DNA of 64,000 nucleotides from Mangrovihabitans endophyticus (GTDB lineage: Bacteria > Actinomycetota > Actinomycetes > Mycobacteriales > Micromonosporaceae). Positions 45,024 through 54,405 of this stretch are shown here, one piece after another (the first letter of the stretch is position 1; each line of letters starts with the position of its first letter). The notes under the pieces are model-generated. The model was not told the DNA's origin. It searched no databases and was given only the letters and a program-made list of their open reading frames with translations. The DNA is taken from assembly GCF_014646155.1 (NCBI RefSeq), contig NZ_BMMX01000001.1, forward strand, positions 1,103,720-1,167,719, written 5' to 3'. The position numbers and the translations under genes were made by a program.

Positions 45024-46022
45024 ATGCGAGCACGGACCCGGCGGCCTGCGGCACACCGGTCGCCGCGACGGCGCTGGCGCGCGGCGCTGGCCCTGCTGGG
45101 CGTGGCCGCCCTGGCCGCGTGCGGCGACAGCTCCGCGGCGATCATCCCGCCGCCCGGCGTGGACCCGGCGCCGTGCGGCAGCGTGACGATCGCGGTGAAC
45201 CCCTGGGTGGGGTACGAGGCGAACGTCGCGGTGGTCAGTTACCTGCTGCGCCAGGAACTGGGCTGCAAGGTGGTCGAGAAGGACCTCACCGAGGACGCGT
45301 CCTGGGAGGGCCTGGCCAGCGGCGACGTGGACACCATCCTGGAGAACTGGGGCCACGACGACCTGAAGAAGAAGTACATCGACGACCAGAAGGTGGCCGT
45401 CGAGCTCGGCCTCACCGGCAACAAGGGCGTCATCGGGTGGTACGTCCCGCCGTGGATGGCGAAGGCCCACCCGGACATCGTGAAGTGGAAGAACCTCAAC
45501 GAGTACGCCCACCTGTTCCGCACCGCGAAGTCCGGTTCGAAGGGCCAGTTCCTCGCCGGCGACCCGTCGTTCGTGACCAACGACGCGGCGCTGATCAAGA
45601 ATCTGAAGCTGAATTACACCGTGGTCTACGCGGGCAGCGAGGACGCGCTCATCGACGCGTTCCGCAAGGCGGAGGAGAATCACAAGCCGGTGATCGGCTA
45701 CTTCTACGAGCCGCAGTGGCTGCTGTCCGAGATCGACCTGGTGCACATTCCGCTGCCGCTCTACAAGCCCGGCTGTGACGCCGACCCGAAGACGGTGGCC
45801 TGCGACTACCAGCCGTACGACCTGGACAAGATCGGGCGGAAGGCGTTCGTCGACTCCGGGTCCCCGGCGGCCACGCTGATCAAGAACTTCACCTGGACCA
45901 ACGACGATCAGAACGCGGTCGCCCGGGACATCACGGTGTCGAAGATGTCGCGCGACGAGGCGGCCAAGAAGTGGCTGGACGCGCACGCCGAGACCTGGCA
46001 GAAGTGGATGCCGGCCAAATAG
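45024..46022 (+). CDS. Glycine betaine-type substrate-binding lipoprotein (2)
   Basis: A 332-residue paralogue of the protein at 39761. The N-terminus is Arg-rich with a lipobox LAAC (Cys33). The mature part matches the first copy along its whole length: TIAVNPWVGYEANVAVV, ENWGHDDLKKKYIDD, GNKGVIGWYVPPW, YFYEPQWLL and the CDADPK-x-VACDY loop with two Cys. There is no permease or ATPase beside it, so it may feed the transporter at 35-38 kb or act as a sensor with the conservon. Its position 59 bp after the GTPase suggests co-transcription. Confidence 0.9.
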   Translation: MRARTRRPAAHRSPRRRWRAALALLGVAALAACGDSSAAIIPPPGVDPAPCGSVTIAVNPWVGYEANVAVVSYLLRQELGCKVVEKDLTEDASWEGLASGDVDTILENWGHDDLKKKYIDDQKVAVELGLTGNKGVIGWYVPPWMAKAHPDIVKWKNLNEYAHLFRTAKSGSKGQFLAGDPSFVTNDAALIKNLKLNYTVVYAGSEDALIDAFRKAEENHKPVIGYFYEPQWLLSEIDLVHIPLPLYKPGCDADPKTVACDYQPYDLDKIGRKAFVDSGSPAATLIKNFTWTNDDQNAVARDITVSKMSRDEAAKKWLDAHAETWQKWMPAK

Positions 46023-46057
46023 GACGGCGGACACCGGGACCACCCGCCCGCCGGAGG

Positions 46058-46076
46058 TGAGGTTAGGCTAACCTCA
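46058..46076. promoter_or_regulatory. Iron box (DmdR/IdeR type) before siderophore importer
   Basis: TGAGGTTAGGCTAACCTCA is a perfect 19-bp palindrome with a central G and differs little from the DmdR consensus TTAGGTTAGGCTAACCTAA. It lies 90 bp upstream of the binding-protein GTG start. Confidence 0.9.
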
Positions 46077-46165
46077 TTGCTGCGCGGGCGGGTCGCCGCT
46101 CGCGCCGGACCGACCGGCCGTGCCCGCGGCCGTTCGGCGACGCCGACCGACGAGGGAGGAACCTG

Positions 46166-47185
46166 GTGATTTCGCGTACCGGACGTCGAGCCGTGGCCGC
46201 GGTGGCCGGCGCCGCGCTGGCGCTCACCCTTGCCGCCTGCACCTCCGGGCCGGACGACGACCCCGCGCCGGCGGACGACGCCAGCCGCACGGTGACCGAT
46301 GGAAAGGGCGCGTCGGTCGAGGTGCCCGCCGACCCGCGCCGCATCATCACCCTCAGCGAGCCGACCCTGGACGGCGCGCTGGCGCTCGGCGCCGACGTGG
46401 TCGGCACGACCAGCGGGCGCGGGCAGGGCGGCCCCCCGGCGTATCTGGCCGACCAGGCCACCGGCATCCCGGTCGTGGCCACCGTCGCCGGGCCGGACAT
46501 CGAGCAGATCCTGGCCCGCAAGCCCGACCTCATCCTCACCGACGGCACCGTCTCCGCGGACGACGCGGTGCTGGGCAAGCTCGCCGACATCGCCCCGACC
46601 GTCTACGTGAGCAAGACCGCAGCGGACTGGCGAACCGCCTTCACCGCCCTCGGCGAGGTGCTCGGCCGCACCGCCGAGGCGGACCAGGTGCTCGCCGGCT
46701 ATGACAGTCAGGTCGCCGAGGTGAAGGGGAAACTCGGTGAGCACGCCGACGACACGGTGAGCATCGTGCGGTGGGGCAGCGGCCAGCCGTCGGTGCTGCT
46801 GCGCGAGCTGACGCCCAGCACGATCGTCGCCGACCTGGGCCTGCGCCGCCCGCCCGCACAGGACCGCGAGGGCGAGGGCCACTCCCAGCCGGTCAGCCGG
46901 GAGAACCTGGACCAGTTGGACGCCGACTGGATGTTCTTCGGCACGCTCGGCGGCCCGACCAACCCGCAGGGTGGCAACGCCGGCGCCGCCGCGGGCGTCG
47001 CGGCCAGCGAGAAGGCGCTCACCTCGGACGCGGTCCGGACGCCCGGATTCACCGAGCTGACCGCCTACCGCAACGACCACGTGGTGCCGGTGGACGGTTC
47101 CGCGTGGGCCAGCGCGGGCGGGCCGCTGGCCGCCACCGTGATCCTGCAGGCGGTCGCCGACGCGATGGCCGAACCCTCCGCGTGA
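46166..47185 (+). CDS. Ferric siderophore-binding lipoprotein
   Basis: A 339-residue FepB/FecB-type binding protein. The signal peptide ends LAAC (Cys25). The mature part has the class III binding fold opening RRIITLSEPTLDGALALGADVVG and IEQILARKPDLILTDG. It should bind the ferric catecholate made by this locus. GTG 46166 follows GAGGGAGGA. Its stop overlaps the first permease start. Confidence 0.9.
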   Translation: MISRTGRRAVAAVAGAALALTLAACTSGPDDDPAPADDASRTVTDGKGASVEVPADPRRIITLSEPTLDGALALGADVVGTTSGRGQGGPPAYLADQATGIPVVATVAGPDIEQILARKPDLILTDGTVSADDAVLGKLADIAPTVYVSKTAADWRTAFTALGEVLGRTAEADQVLAGYDSQVAEVKGKLGEHADDTVSIVRWGSGQPSVLLRELTPSTIVADLGLRRPPAQDREGEGHSQPVSRENLDQLDADWMFFGTLGGPTNPQGGNAGAAAGVAASEKALTSDAVRTPGFTELTAYRNDHVVPVDGSAWASAGGPLAATVILQAVADAMAEPSA

Positions 47186-48171
47186 CCCGGGCAGCGGGCC
47201 TGCTCGCCGCGCTGCTGGTGCTGCTGGCGGCGGCCGTCGCGAGCGTGGCGCTGGGCGCGCGGCCGGTGCCGCTCGACCACGTCTGGGCGGCGCTCACCGC
47301 CTACGACGCCAGCCCGGACGCGGTCGCCGTGCGGGACCTGCGCCTGCCGCGCACACTGCTGGGCATCGCGGTGGGCGCGGCCCTCGGCGTAGCCGGGTGC
47401 CTGATGCAGGCGCTCACCCGCAACCCGCTGGCCGAGCCGGGCATCCTGGGAGTCAACGCGGGCGCGGCGGCGGCCGTGGTCACCGCGACGAGCCTGCTCG
47501 GGCTGACCGCCCCCGGCGCGTACGTCTGGTTCGCCCTGGCCGGCGCGGGCGCCTCGTTCGCCCTGGTCTATCTGCTCGGCAGCGGCGGCCGGGCGGGCGC
47601 GTCACCGGCCCGGCTGGCGGTGGCGGGCACCGCGGTGGCGGCGGCGCTGACCGGCTACACGTCGGCGATCGTGCTGTTCGACTCCAGCGCCTTCGACCGG
47701 TTCCGGTTCTGGGCGGTGGGCGCCCTCGCCGACCGCGGCGCGGGCGCGCTCGCTGCGATCGGCCCGTTCCTCGCGGCCGGGCTGCTGATCGCCGCCACCC
47801 TCGGCCCGGGGCTGAACGCCGTCGCGCTCGGCGACGACCAGGGCCGCGCGCTGGGCGCCCGGCCGGCGTTGATCCGCGGGGGCGCCGCCGCGGCGGCGGT
47901 GCCGTTGAGCGCCGGCGGGACCGCCGCGGCCGGGCCGATCGGCTTCGTCGGCCTCGCCGTTCCGCACGCCGCCCGCGCGTTCACCGGCCCGGACGAGCGC
48001 TGGGTGATGGCCTACTCGGCGCTGCTGGCGCCGGCGCTGCTGCTGACCGCCGACGTCGCCGGCCGCCTGCTGGGCCGGCCCGGCGAACTGGAGACCGGCG
48101 TGGTCACCGCGCTGGTCGGCGCGCCGCTGTTCATCGTCATCGTGCGGCGGATGCGGGTGGCCCGGCTGTGA
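47182..48171 (+). CDS. FecCD-family iron-siderophore permease (1)
   Basis: A 329-residue membrane protein with about nine helices. LRLPRTLLGIAVGAALGVAGCLMQALTRNPLAEPGILGVNAGAA is the FecCD hallmark region and a GFVGLAVPHAAR segment is the ATPase-coupling loop. GTG 47182 overlaps the binding-protein stop and the end overlaps permease 2. Works as a heterodimer with the next gene product. Confidence 0.92.
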   Translation: MTRAAGLLAALLVLLAAAVASVALGARPVPLDHVWAALTAYDASPDAVAVRDLRLPRTLLGIAVGAALGVAGCLMQALTRNPLAEPGILGVNAGAAAAVVTATSLLGLTAPGAYVWFALAGAGASFALVYLLGSGGRAGASPARLAVAGTAVAAALTGYTSAIVLFDSSAFDRFRFWAVGALADRGAGALAAIGPFLAAGLLIAATLGPGLNAVALGDDQGRALGARPALIRGGAAAAAVPLSAGGTAAAGPIGFVGLAVPHAARAFTGPDERWVMAYSALLAPALLLTADVAGRLLGRPGELETGVVTALVGAPLFIVIVRRMRVARL

Positions 48172-49241
48172 GCACCGGCGCCACCACGGACCCGGTCCGG
48201 CGGGCCCGGCCCGCCCCGGTGCTGCGCGCCGGGGCGGTCGCGGTGCGGGTGGCGCCGCGCACGGCGGCCGTCGCGCTGGCGGTGTGCGCGGTCGCCGCCA
48301 TCACCATCGTGGTCAGCCTGGCCGTGGGCGCCTATCCGCTGAGCGTGCCGGAGGTGCTGCGGACGCTCGCCGGCCACGGCGACCGGGCGGCCGAGTTCGC
48401 CGTGTACGACCTGCGGCTGCCGCGGGTGCTGACCGCGCTGTTCGTCGGAGCTGCCTTCGGGGTCTCCGGCGCGGTGTTCCAAAGCGTGGCGCGTAATCCG
48501 CTGGGCAGTCCGGACATCATCGGCTTCACCACCGGCTCGGCCACCGGCGCGCTGATCGGAGTGCTGCTGCTGGGCGGCGGCAGCGCGGTCATCGCGGGTG
48601 GCGCGGTCGGCGGCGGCCTGCTCGTGGCCGCCCTGGTCTACCTGCTCGCCCGGCAGCACGGGGTGGTCCGGCCGCATCAGCTCATCCTCGTGGGCATCGG
48701 CGTCAGCGCCGTGCTCGCCTCGGTGAACGGTTACCTGATGACCCGGGCGCGGCTCGGCGACGCGATGCAGGCGGCGGTGTGGCTGACCGGCAGCCTCAAC
48801 GGGCGCGGCTGGGAGCACGCCGTGCCGGTGGGCGTGATCGTCGCGGTGGGCGTGCCGGGCGCGCTCGCGCTGTCCCGGCCGCTGGGCGTGCTCGGCCTGG
48901 GCGACGACATGGCCGGCGCGCTCGGAGTGCCGGTTGAACGGGTGCGCCGGACGCTGCTGGCGGTGGCCGTCCTGCTGACCGCGGTGGCCACCGCCTCCGC
49001 GGGTCCGGTGCCGTTCGTGGCGCTGGCGGCACCGCAGCTCGCCCGCCGGATGACCGGCTCCCCGGACGCGAACCTGGCCGTCTCCGGGCTGACCGGGGCG
49101 GCCCTGCTGGCGCTGGCGGACCTGGCCGCGCAGCGGTTGTTCGCCCCGGTGGCGCTCCCGGTGGGGGTGTTCACCGGCGCGCTCGGCGGGGTCTATCTGG
49201 TCTGGTTGCTGGCCGCCCGGCGGCGCGGCGCCCGCTGGTGA
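48168..49241 (+). CDS. FecCD-family iron-siderophore permease (2)
   Basis: A 357-residue partner permease. LRLPRVLTALFVGAAFGVSGAVFQSVARNPLGSPDIIGFTTGSA and the coupling loop VPFVALAAPQLARRM are family motifs. GTG 48168 overlaps permease 1. The FepC-type ATPase expected next is absent: the NRPS gene ends 31 bp away on the other strand. The system must borrow an ATPase encoded elsewhere. Confidence 0.92.
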   Translation: MSTGATTDPVRRARPAPVLRAGAVAVRVAPRTAAVALAVCAVAAITIVVSLAVGAYPLSVPEVLRTLAGHGDRAAEFAVYDLRLPRVLTALFVGAAFGVSGAVFQSVARNPLGSPDIIGFTTGSATGALIGVLLLGGGSAVIAGGAVGGGLLVAALVYLLARQHGVVRPHQLILVGIGVSAVLASVNGYLMTRARLGDAMQAAVWLTGSLNGRGWEHAVPVGVIVAVGVPGALALSRPLGVLGLGDDMAGALGVPVERVRRTLLAVAVLLTAVATASAGPVPFVALAAPQLARRMTGSPDANLAVSGLTGAALLALADLAAQRLFAPVALPVGVFTGALGGVYLVWLLAARRRGARW

Positions 49242-49255
49242 CCGGGCGCCGCGCC
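49222..49255. terminator. Hairpin between permease 2 and NRPS
   Basis: GGCGCGGCGCCCG and its exact complement form a 13-bp stem around an 8-nt loop. It overlaps the last codons of permease 2 and should end transcripts from both convergent genes. Confidence 0.75.
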
Positions 49256-49272
49256 TCGCCACCCGCGTGCGC

Positions 49273-52200
49273 TCAGCCGGTGACCAGCAGCCGGGAAAGG
49301 TCACGGCCGATGAAGTCCAGCGCGATCGGTCCCATCATGCCGGGGTGGGTGCAGTCCAGCCGCCGCACGGTGAGTGTGCCGCCCAGGTACGGCCGCCAGC
49401 CGCCGGGATCGAGCCAGTGCTCGCTGCGCGGCGCGCCCGCCACGTACAGCACCGCGTCCCCGTCATAGCGGCGGTGCCGGTGCTCGCGCATCATCCGGGC
49501 GTTGTCCACCACCACGTCCGGGATGGCCGCGAGCACCGACTCGCCGAGCGCCGCCATCGGGCTGTGGTCATGCCGCAGCACGTCGAGGACCGCCGCGGTG
49601 CTCACGGTACCGTCCACAGCGGACTCATCCCGCCCGGCCATGTGCAGCACGGCCCGCAGCGCGTCGGTGCGGGTCGGTGTGGGCAGGTCGCGCCACTGGT
49701 CTGCGGGATACGCGTCGAGCAGCGCGAGCGCGACGACCCGTTCCCCGGCGGCGCGCAACTCGACCGCGACCGCGTGCGCCAGCACACCGCCGACCGACCA
49801 GCCCGCCAGCGCGTACGGACCGCGGGGCCGCGCCTCGCGAATCCGCCGCGCATAGTCGCGGGCGGTCTCGGCGAGTGACCGCCCGGCCGGGCGTCCGGTG
49901 AGTCCCGGCGCCTGGATGCCGTACACCGCCACGGACGGGTGCAGGTGTGGCAGTAGCCCGGCGTAGCACCAGGACAGGCCGCCGGCCGGGTGCACGCAGA
50001 ACAGCGCCGGGCCGTCCGGCGCCGGGCGCAACGGCAGCAGAACGCCCAGCGCCTCGTCGCCCTCCCGCTCGGCGTCCCCGCCCTGCCGCGCGGTGTGCAG
50101 GCGGGCGGCCAGCCCGGCGGGGGTGGGCGCGGCGAAGACCGCGGCCAGCGGCAGCGACGTGCCGAGCTCCTCCCGGATCCGCCGCACCAGCGTGGCGGCC
50201 AGCAGCGAATGCCCACCGAGGTCGAAGAAGTTGTCGTCCGGCCCCGGCGGCGCGACGCCGAGCACCTGGGCGACCAGCCCGGCGATCGCCGCCTGCGCCG
50301 GGGTGCGCGGCGCCGCCCCGGAGGTCCGTGGCGCGGGCGCGGGCAACGCCCGCCGGTCCAGTTTGCCGCTCGGGGTGAGCGGCAGGTCGTCCAGCGCCAC
50401 GACGGCCGCCGGCACCATGTGCTCGGGCAGCATGGTGCTCAGGTACGCGCGGCAATGCTCGGGTTCGAGCTCGCCCACCACGTACGCGCAGATCCGCCCG
50501 CCGGCCAGGGCCACCGCCGCGCGCCGCACCCGGGGGTGACCGGCGAGCACCGCCTCGATCTCGCCCAGCTCCACCCGGAAGCCACGGATCTTGACCTGCC
50601 CGTCCATCCGGCCGAGGAACTCGATCGCACCGTCCGGCCGCCACCGCGCGAGGTCGCCGGTGCGGTACATCCGATCGCCGGGGCCGCCCCACGGATCGGC
50701 GACGAAGCGTTCCGCAGTCAGTTCCGGCCGGCGCAGATAGCCGCTGGCGACCTGGATCCCGGCGATGTGCAGCTCGCCGGCGACGCCCGGCGGGACCGGC
50801 CGGCCGCCGGGATCGAGCAGGTAGATCCGGGTGTTCCAGACCGGGCGGCCGATCGGCACCGGACCGGGTGGATCGCCCGGCGCGCACTCCCAGGCGGTGA
50901 CGTCGACCGCGGCCTCGGTCGGCCCGTAGAGGTTGTGCAACCGCGCGCCGACCACCCGGTGGAACTCGCGGGCCAGGTCCTCGGGCAGTTCCTCGCCGCT
51001 GCAGATGACGCGCCGCAGCACGCCGGCGGTGCGTGCGGCGCTCGGTTCGGCTAGGAACACCCGCAGCATCGACGGTACGAAGTGGACGGTTCCGATCCCT
51101 TCGCGGGCGATCAGGTCGGCGAGATAGGCGGGATCCTTGTGCCCCTGAGGCTCCGCGGTCACCAGGGTCGCGCCGGTGAGCAGCGGCCAGAAGAACTCCC
51201 AGACGCTGACGTCGAAGCCGGACGGCGTCTTCTGCAGCACGCGGTCGGCGGCGGTGAGCCGGTACCGGTCCTGCATCCACAGCAGGCGGTTCACGATGGC
51301 GCGGTGCGGCACCAACACGCCCTTGGGCCGCCCGGTGGAACCGGAGGTGTAGATCGCATAGGCGGCGTCGCCCGGTCCCGCCGCGACGGTCGCGACGTCC
51401 GGCACCTCCCGCAGATCGGGCAGCGCGTCCAGCACCTGCACCGGACGCGCGTCGCCCACCATGAACTCGCGCCGCTGCGCCGGATAGGACAGGTCCAGGG
51501 GAAGGTAGGCGGCGCCCGACTTGAGCACGCCGAGAAGGGCGACCATCAGGTCCACGCCGCGGGGCAGGGCGACCGCCACCAGCGCGCCGGGGCGGGCGCC
51601 GCGCGCGGTCAGCCAGCGGGCCAGCCGGTCGGCCCGCTCGTGCAGGTGCGCGTACGTGAGTTCGGCGCCCTCCGCGCGTACCGCGATCGCGTCCGGCGTC
51701 CGCGCGGCCTGCTGCTCCAGCAGGTCGGTGAGGGTGCGGTCGAGCACCGGATGCGCGGTGTCGTTCCACCGGTGCAGGACCAGGTCGCGTTCGGTGCCGG
51801 TGAGTACCTCCACCTCGGCGACCGGGGTGTCCGGGTGGAGGTCGGCGAAGCGGGTGAGCAGCACCCGCAGGCGCGCGAAGTGCCCGTCCAGCGCCACATC
51901 GTCGTACACCAGGGGGTTGGCGTCCACGGTCAGGTCCATCGCCCCGGTGCCGGTGTCGGTCCCGACGGTGATCTCGATGTCCTCGACCGGCCCGGTGGCC
52001 AGGTAGTGCACGCGTGCCGTCACGCCGTCGCCCAGGTCCAGCACGCGGCGGAACGGCTTCACGTTGACCTGCGGGCCGAACAATCGCCGGCCGGTGCCGA
52101 CCAGGCCCAGGTCCCGTTGCAGCCACTCGTAGCGGTATCGCTGGTGGCGCAGCGCCGAGCGCAACTCCCGCTGCACGCCGGCGACCAGGGTGCGCACGGT

Positions 52201-53088
52201 GGTCCGCGGCGGCACGGCCAGCCGCAGCGGCAGCACGTTGACCACGCTGGACGGGATGCGGGCCGCCACGGTGCCGAGCCGGCCGGCCACCGGCATGCCG
52301 AGAGTCAGATCCGTGGCCCCGGTGATCCGGTGCAGGTACAGCGCGGTGACCGCGAACGCCACCTCGGCCCAGGTGGCGCCGAGGCGGTCGGCCGCGGCCC
52401 GGATGGCGTTCCCGGCGTCCGCCGGCAGGTCGGTCCGCCGCTGGGCGCGCCGGTGGGCCGGTGCCGCGGACCGGTCGGCCAGCCGGGCGGGCTCCGGCGC
52501 GCCGGCCAGCCGGTCCCGCCAGAACTCGCGATCCGCCGCGGCGCGCCCCGCGGACTGATAGGCCCGCTCGTCGTCCAGCAGCGCGTCCAGCGGCCGGAAC
52601 GCGGCAGGGGCGGCGGCTTCGCCGCGCCCCTTCGCCAGGTAGGTCGCGATCACCCGCTCGGTGACCATCGAGAAGGCGTAGCCGTCCAGCAGCAGGTGGT
52701 GCGCCCGCACGTACCAGACGGTCCGGCCGGGGCCGGTGCGCAGCAGCGCCTGGCGGCTCAGCGCAGCGCCGGACAGCGGCGGCGCGACGCTCAGGTCGGC
52801 GTCGATCCATCGGGCCACCGCGGTCTCGTCGGCCAGGTCGATCAGTTCCACCGGCGGGGCCGGCTGCGGGACGCGCCAGACCTGGTCGCCGTCGGTGGCG
52901 AACCCGGTGTGCAACACCTCGGTCTGCGCGACGACCTCGGTGATCGCGGCGAGCAGCCGGTCGGTGTCGAGTGGACCGTCGAGGTCGACGCGATGGGCGC
53001 ACAGGTAGGTGGGGTTGTGCGGATCGAGGGACTGGGCGATCCACAGTGCCTGCTGCGCTGCGGTGAGCGGACGGCGATCGGCATTCAT
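49273..53088 (-). CDS. EntF-like NRPS, C-A-T-TE, predicted serine module
   Basis: A 1271-residue synthetase, close in length and domain order to enterobactin synthase EntF. The condensation domain (1 to about 430) has HHLLLDG (His130-Gly136). The adenylation domain (about 450-940) has YTSGSTGRPKG and NLYGPTEAAVD. The carrier domain has FDLGGHSLLA, and the thioesterase (about 1025-1271) has GWSVGG with a late DCTHPG His. Reading the pocket from FDVSVWEF, TVHFVPS, ICSGE and LHNLYGPTEAAVD gives D-V-W-H-I-S-L-V-D(-K), a serine code. It would join DHB to serine and release an oligo-ester, probably cyclic. No MbtH-like gene is in the window. There is no room for a ribosome site upstream of ATG 53088. 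Confidence 0.92.
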   Translation of the reverse strand: MNADRRPLTAAQQALWIAQSLDPHNPTYLCAHRVDLDGPLDTDRLLAAITEVVAQTEVLHTGFATDGDQVWRVPQPAPPVELIDLADETAVARWIDADLSVAPPLSGAALSRQALLRTGPGRTVWYVRAHHLLLDGYAFSMVTERVIATYLAKGRGEAAAPAAFRPLDALLDDERAYQSAGRAAADREFWRDRLAGAPEPARLADRSAAPAHRRAQRRTDLPADAGNAIRAAADRLGATWAEVAFAVTALYLHRITGATDLTLGMPVAGRLGTVAARIPSSVVNVLPLRLAVPPRTTVRTLVAGVQRELRSALRHQRYRYEWLQRDLGLVGTGRRLFGPQVNVKPFRRVLDLGDGVTARVHYLATGPVEDIEITVGTDTGTGAMDLTVDANPLVYDDVALDGHFARLRVLLTRFADLHPDTPVAEVEVLTGTERDLVLHRWNDTAHPVLDRTLTDLLEQQAARTPDAIAVRAEGAELTYAHLHERADRLARWLTARGARPGALVAVALPRGVDLMVALLGVLKSGAAYLPLDLSYPAQRREFMVGDARPVQVLDALPDLREVPDVATVAAGPGDAAYAIYTSGSTGRPKGVLVPHRAIVNRLLWMQDRYRLTAADRVLQKTPSGFDVSVWEFFWPLLTGATLVTAEPQGHKDPAYLADLIAREGIGTVHFVPSMLRVFLAEPSAARTAGVLRRVICSGEELPEDLAREFHRVVGARLHNLYGPTEAAVDVTAWECAPGDPPGPVPIGRPVWNTRIYLLDPGGRPVPPGVAGELHIAGIQVASGYLRRPELTAERFVADPWGGPGDRMYRTGDLARWRPDGAIEFLGRMDGQVKIRGFRVELGEIEAVLAGHPRVRRAAVALAGGRICAYVVGELEPEHCRAYLSTMLPEHMVPAAVVALDDLPLTPSGKLDRRALPAPAPRTSGAAPRTPAQAAIAGLVAQVLGVAPPGPDDNFFDLGGHSLLAATLVRRIREELGTSLPLAAVFAAPTPAGLAARLHTARQGGDAEREGDEALGVLLPLRPAPDGPALFCVHPAGGLSWCYAGLLPHLHPSVAVYGIQAPGLTGRPAGRSLAETARDYARRIREARPRGPYALAGWSVGGVLAHAVAVELRAAGERVVALALLDAYPADQWRDLPTPTRTDALRAVLHMAGRDESAVDGTVSTAAVLDVLRHDHSPMAALGESVLAAIPDVVVDNARMMREHRHRRYDGDAVLYVAGAPRSEHWLDPGGWRPYLGGTLTVRRLDCTHPGMMGPIALDFIGRDLSRLLVTG

Positions 53089-53090
53089 AG

Positions 53091-53104
53091 TTAGGGTAGC
53101 CTAA
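53091..53104. promoter_or_regulatory. Iron box between NRPS and esterase
   Basis: TTAGGGTAGCCTAA is the core of a DmdR/IdeR-type box in the 42-bp space between divergent genes. It is 2 bp from the NRPS ATG and 26 bp from the esterase ATG, so it probably overlaps both promoters. Confidence 0.8.
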
Positions 53105-53130
53105 GCAAACCGTCTGAAAGGGTCAATGAG

Positions 53131-54405
53131 ATGCCCGCTGTGCCGCCGACCTCGGTTCCGCCCCGCGTGCCGCGCCCGTGGCCGCCGCCGGTCGCGGTCA
53201 GCCCGCGCATCGAGCAGTTGCGCGAGGCGGGTCCGGGGGCGGTGGCGGACTTCTGGGCGCGGATCGGCCGCGACGGCGCCCCCCTCGTCGAATCGGACGG
53301 TGACGCCATCCTGCTGACGTTCCTGTGGCGGCAACGACGACCCACGCGCGACGTGCTCGTGCTGGTCAACAAGCTCGCCGATCGCCACGACCTGGGCGCG
53401 TCCCGGATGCGCCGGATGCCCGGCACCGACCTGTGGCACCTGACCTACCGGGTGCGGCCGGACTGGCAGGGCAGCTACCAGTTCGCGCCGGACGAAGACC
53501 TCGCGGCGCCGGATTCCGCCGGCACCGCGCAGGATCCGGCGCACTGGCGGCGGGTCGCCGCCCGGGTGGTTGCCGACCCGCTCAACCCGGTGACGCTGCC
53601 GCAGGAACGACCGCCGCACAAGTCGGTGGCCACCGCGCCCGCGGCGGCCGCGCGTCCGCGCTGGTGGCTGCCCGACCCCGCGGTGCCGGCCGGGCGCGTC
53701 GACGTGGTCGAGGTGCCCGGAGCTCCGGCCGGCGGCCCGCGCCGGGTGTGGCGGTACCGTCCACCGGGGGACCGCCGCGACGCGGGCCGGTACCCGCTGC
53801 TGGTGCTGCTGGACGGCGACATATGGGGCACGGTGACGCCCGTCGCGCCGATGCTGGACAACCTGATAGCGGCGGGCCGGATCCCGCCGGTGGTCGCCCT
53901 CATGCCGGACAGCGCGGGCCGGACCACCCGGTTCACCGAGTACGCCTGCCATCCCGGCTTCGCCGCCTTCCTGCGCGGTGACCTCATCGAGCACGCCGCC
54001 GCCGGGCTGCGGGTGACCGGCGACCCGGCCCGGACCGTGGTGGCCGGGCAGAGCCTGGGCGGCCTGGCCGCGGCGTTCGCCGCCTTCTGCGCCCCGGAAC
54101 GGTTCGGCAACGTGCTGAGCCAGTCCGGGGCGTTCTGGTGGCCCAGCAACCTGCCGGGAGACGCCGAAAGGTTCACCCGCACGGTGTCCGGGGCCGCCCG
54201 CCGGCCGGTGCGCTGGCACCTGGAGGCGGGCCTGGACGAGTGGGTGGCGCTGGACCCCAACCGGCGGCTGCGGGACGCGCTGACCGGGCGCGGATACGAC
54301 CTGACGTACGCCGAGTTCGCCGGCGGGCACGACCGGGTCTGCTGGCGTGCCCGCTTCGGCGACGCGCTGGCCGGGTTGCTCACCCCGGTCACCGCACCGG
54401 GGTGA
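53131..54405 (+). CDS. Enterochelin esterase-like hydrolase (Fes/IroE type)
   Basis: A 424-residue protein with the Fes layout. An N-terminal immunoglobulin-like DUF3327 part (about residues 20-200, with FLWRQRRPTRDVLVLVNKL) is followed by an alpha/beta-hydrolase esterase. The nucleophile is in VVAGQSLGGLAA, the oxyanion strand in LLVLLDGD, and the His in FAGGHDRVCWR. It would cut the serine tri-ester of the imported ferric siderophore to free iron. No signal peptide is visible, so it acts in the cytoplasm. ATG 53131 has GAAAGG upstream. Its 3' end overlaps the isochorismatase gene tail to tail by 17 bp. Confidence 0.88.
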   Translation: MPAVPPTSVPPRVPRPWPPPVAVSPRIEQLREAGPGAVADFWARIGRDGAPLVESDGDAILLTFLWRQRRPTRDVLVLVNKLADRHDLGASRMRRMPGTDLWHLTYRVRPDWQGSYQFAPDEDLAAPDSAGTAQDPAHWRRVAARVVADPLNPVTLPQERPPHKSVATAPAAAARPRWWLPDPAVPAGRVDVVEVPGAPAGGPRRVWRYRPPGDRRDAGRYPLLVLLDGDIWGTVTPVAPMLDNLIAAGRIPPVVALMPDSAGRTTRFTEYACHPGFAAFLRGDLIEHAAAGLRVTGDPARTVVAGQSLGGLAAAFAAFCAPERFGNVLSQSGAFWWPSNLPGDAERFTRTVSGAARRPVRWHLEAGLDEWVALDPNRRLRDALTGRGYDLTYAEFAGGHDRVCWRARFGDALAGLLTPVTAPG

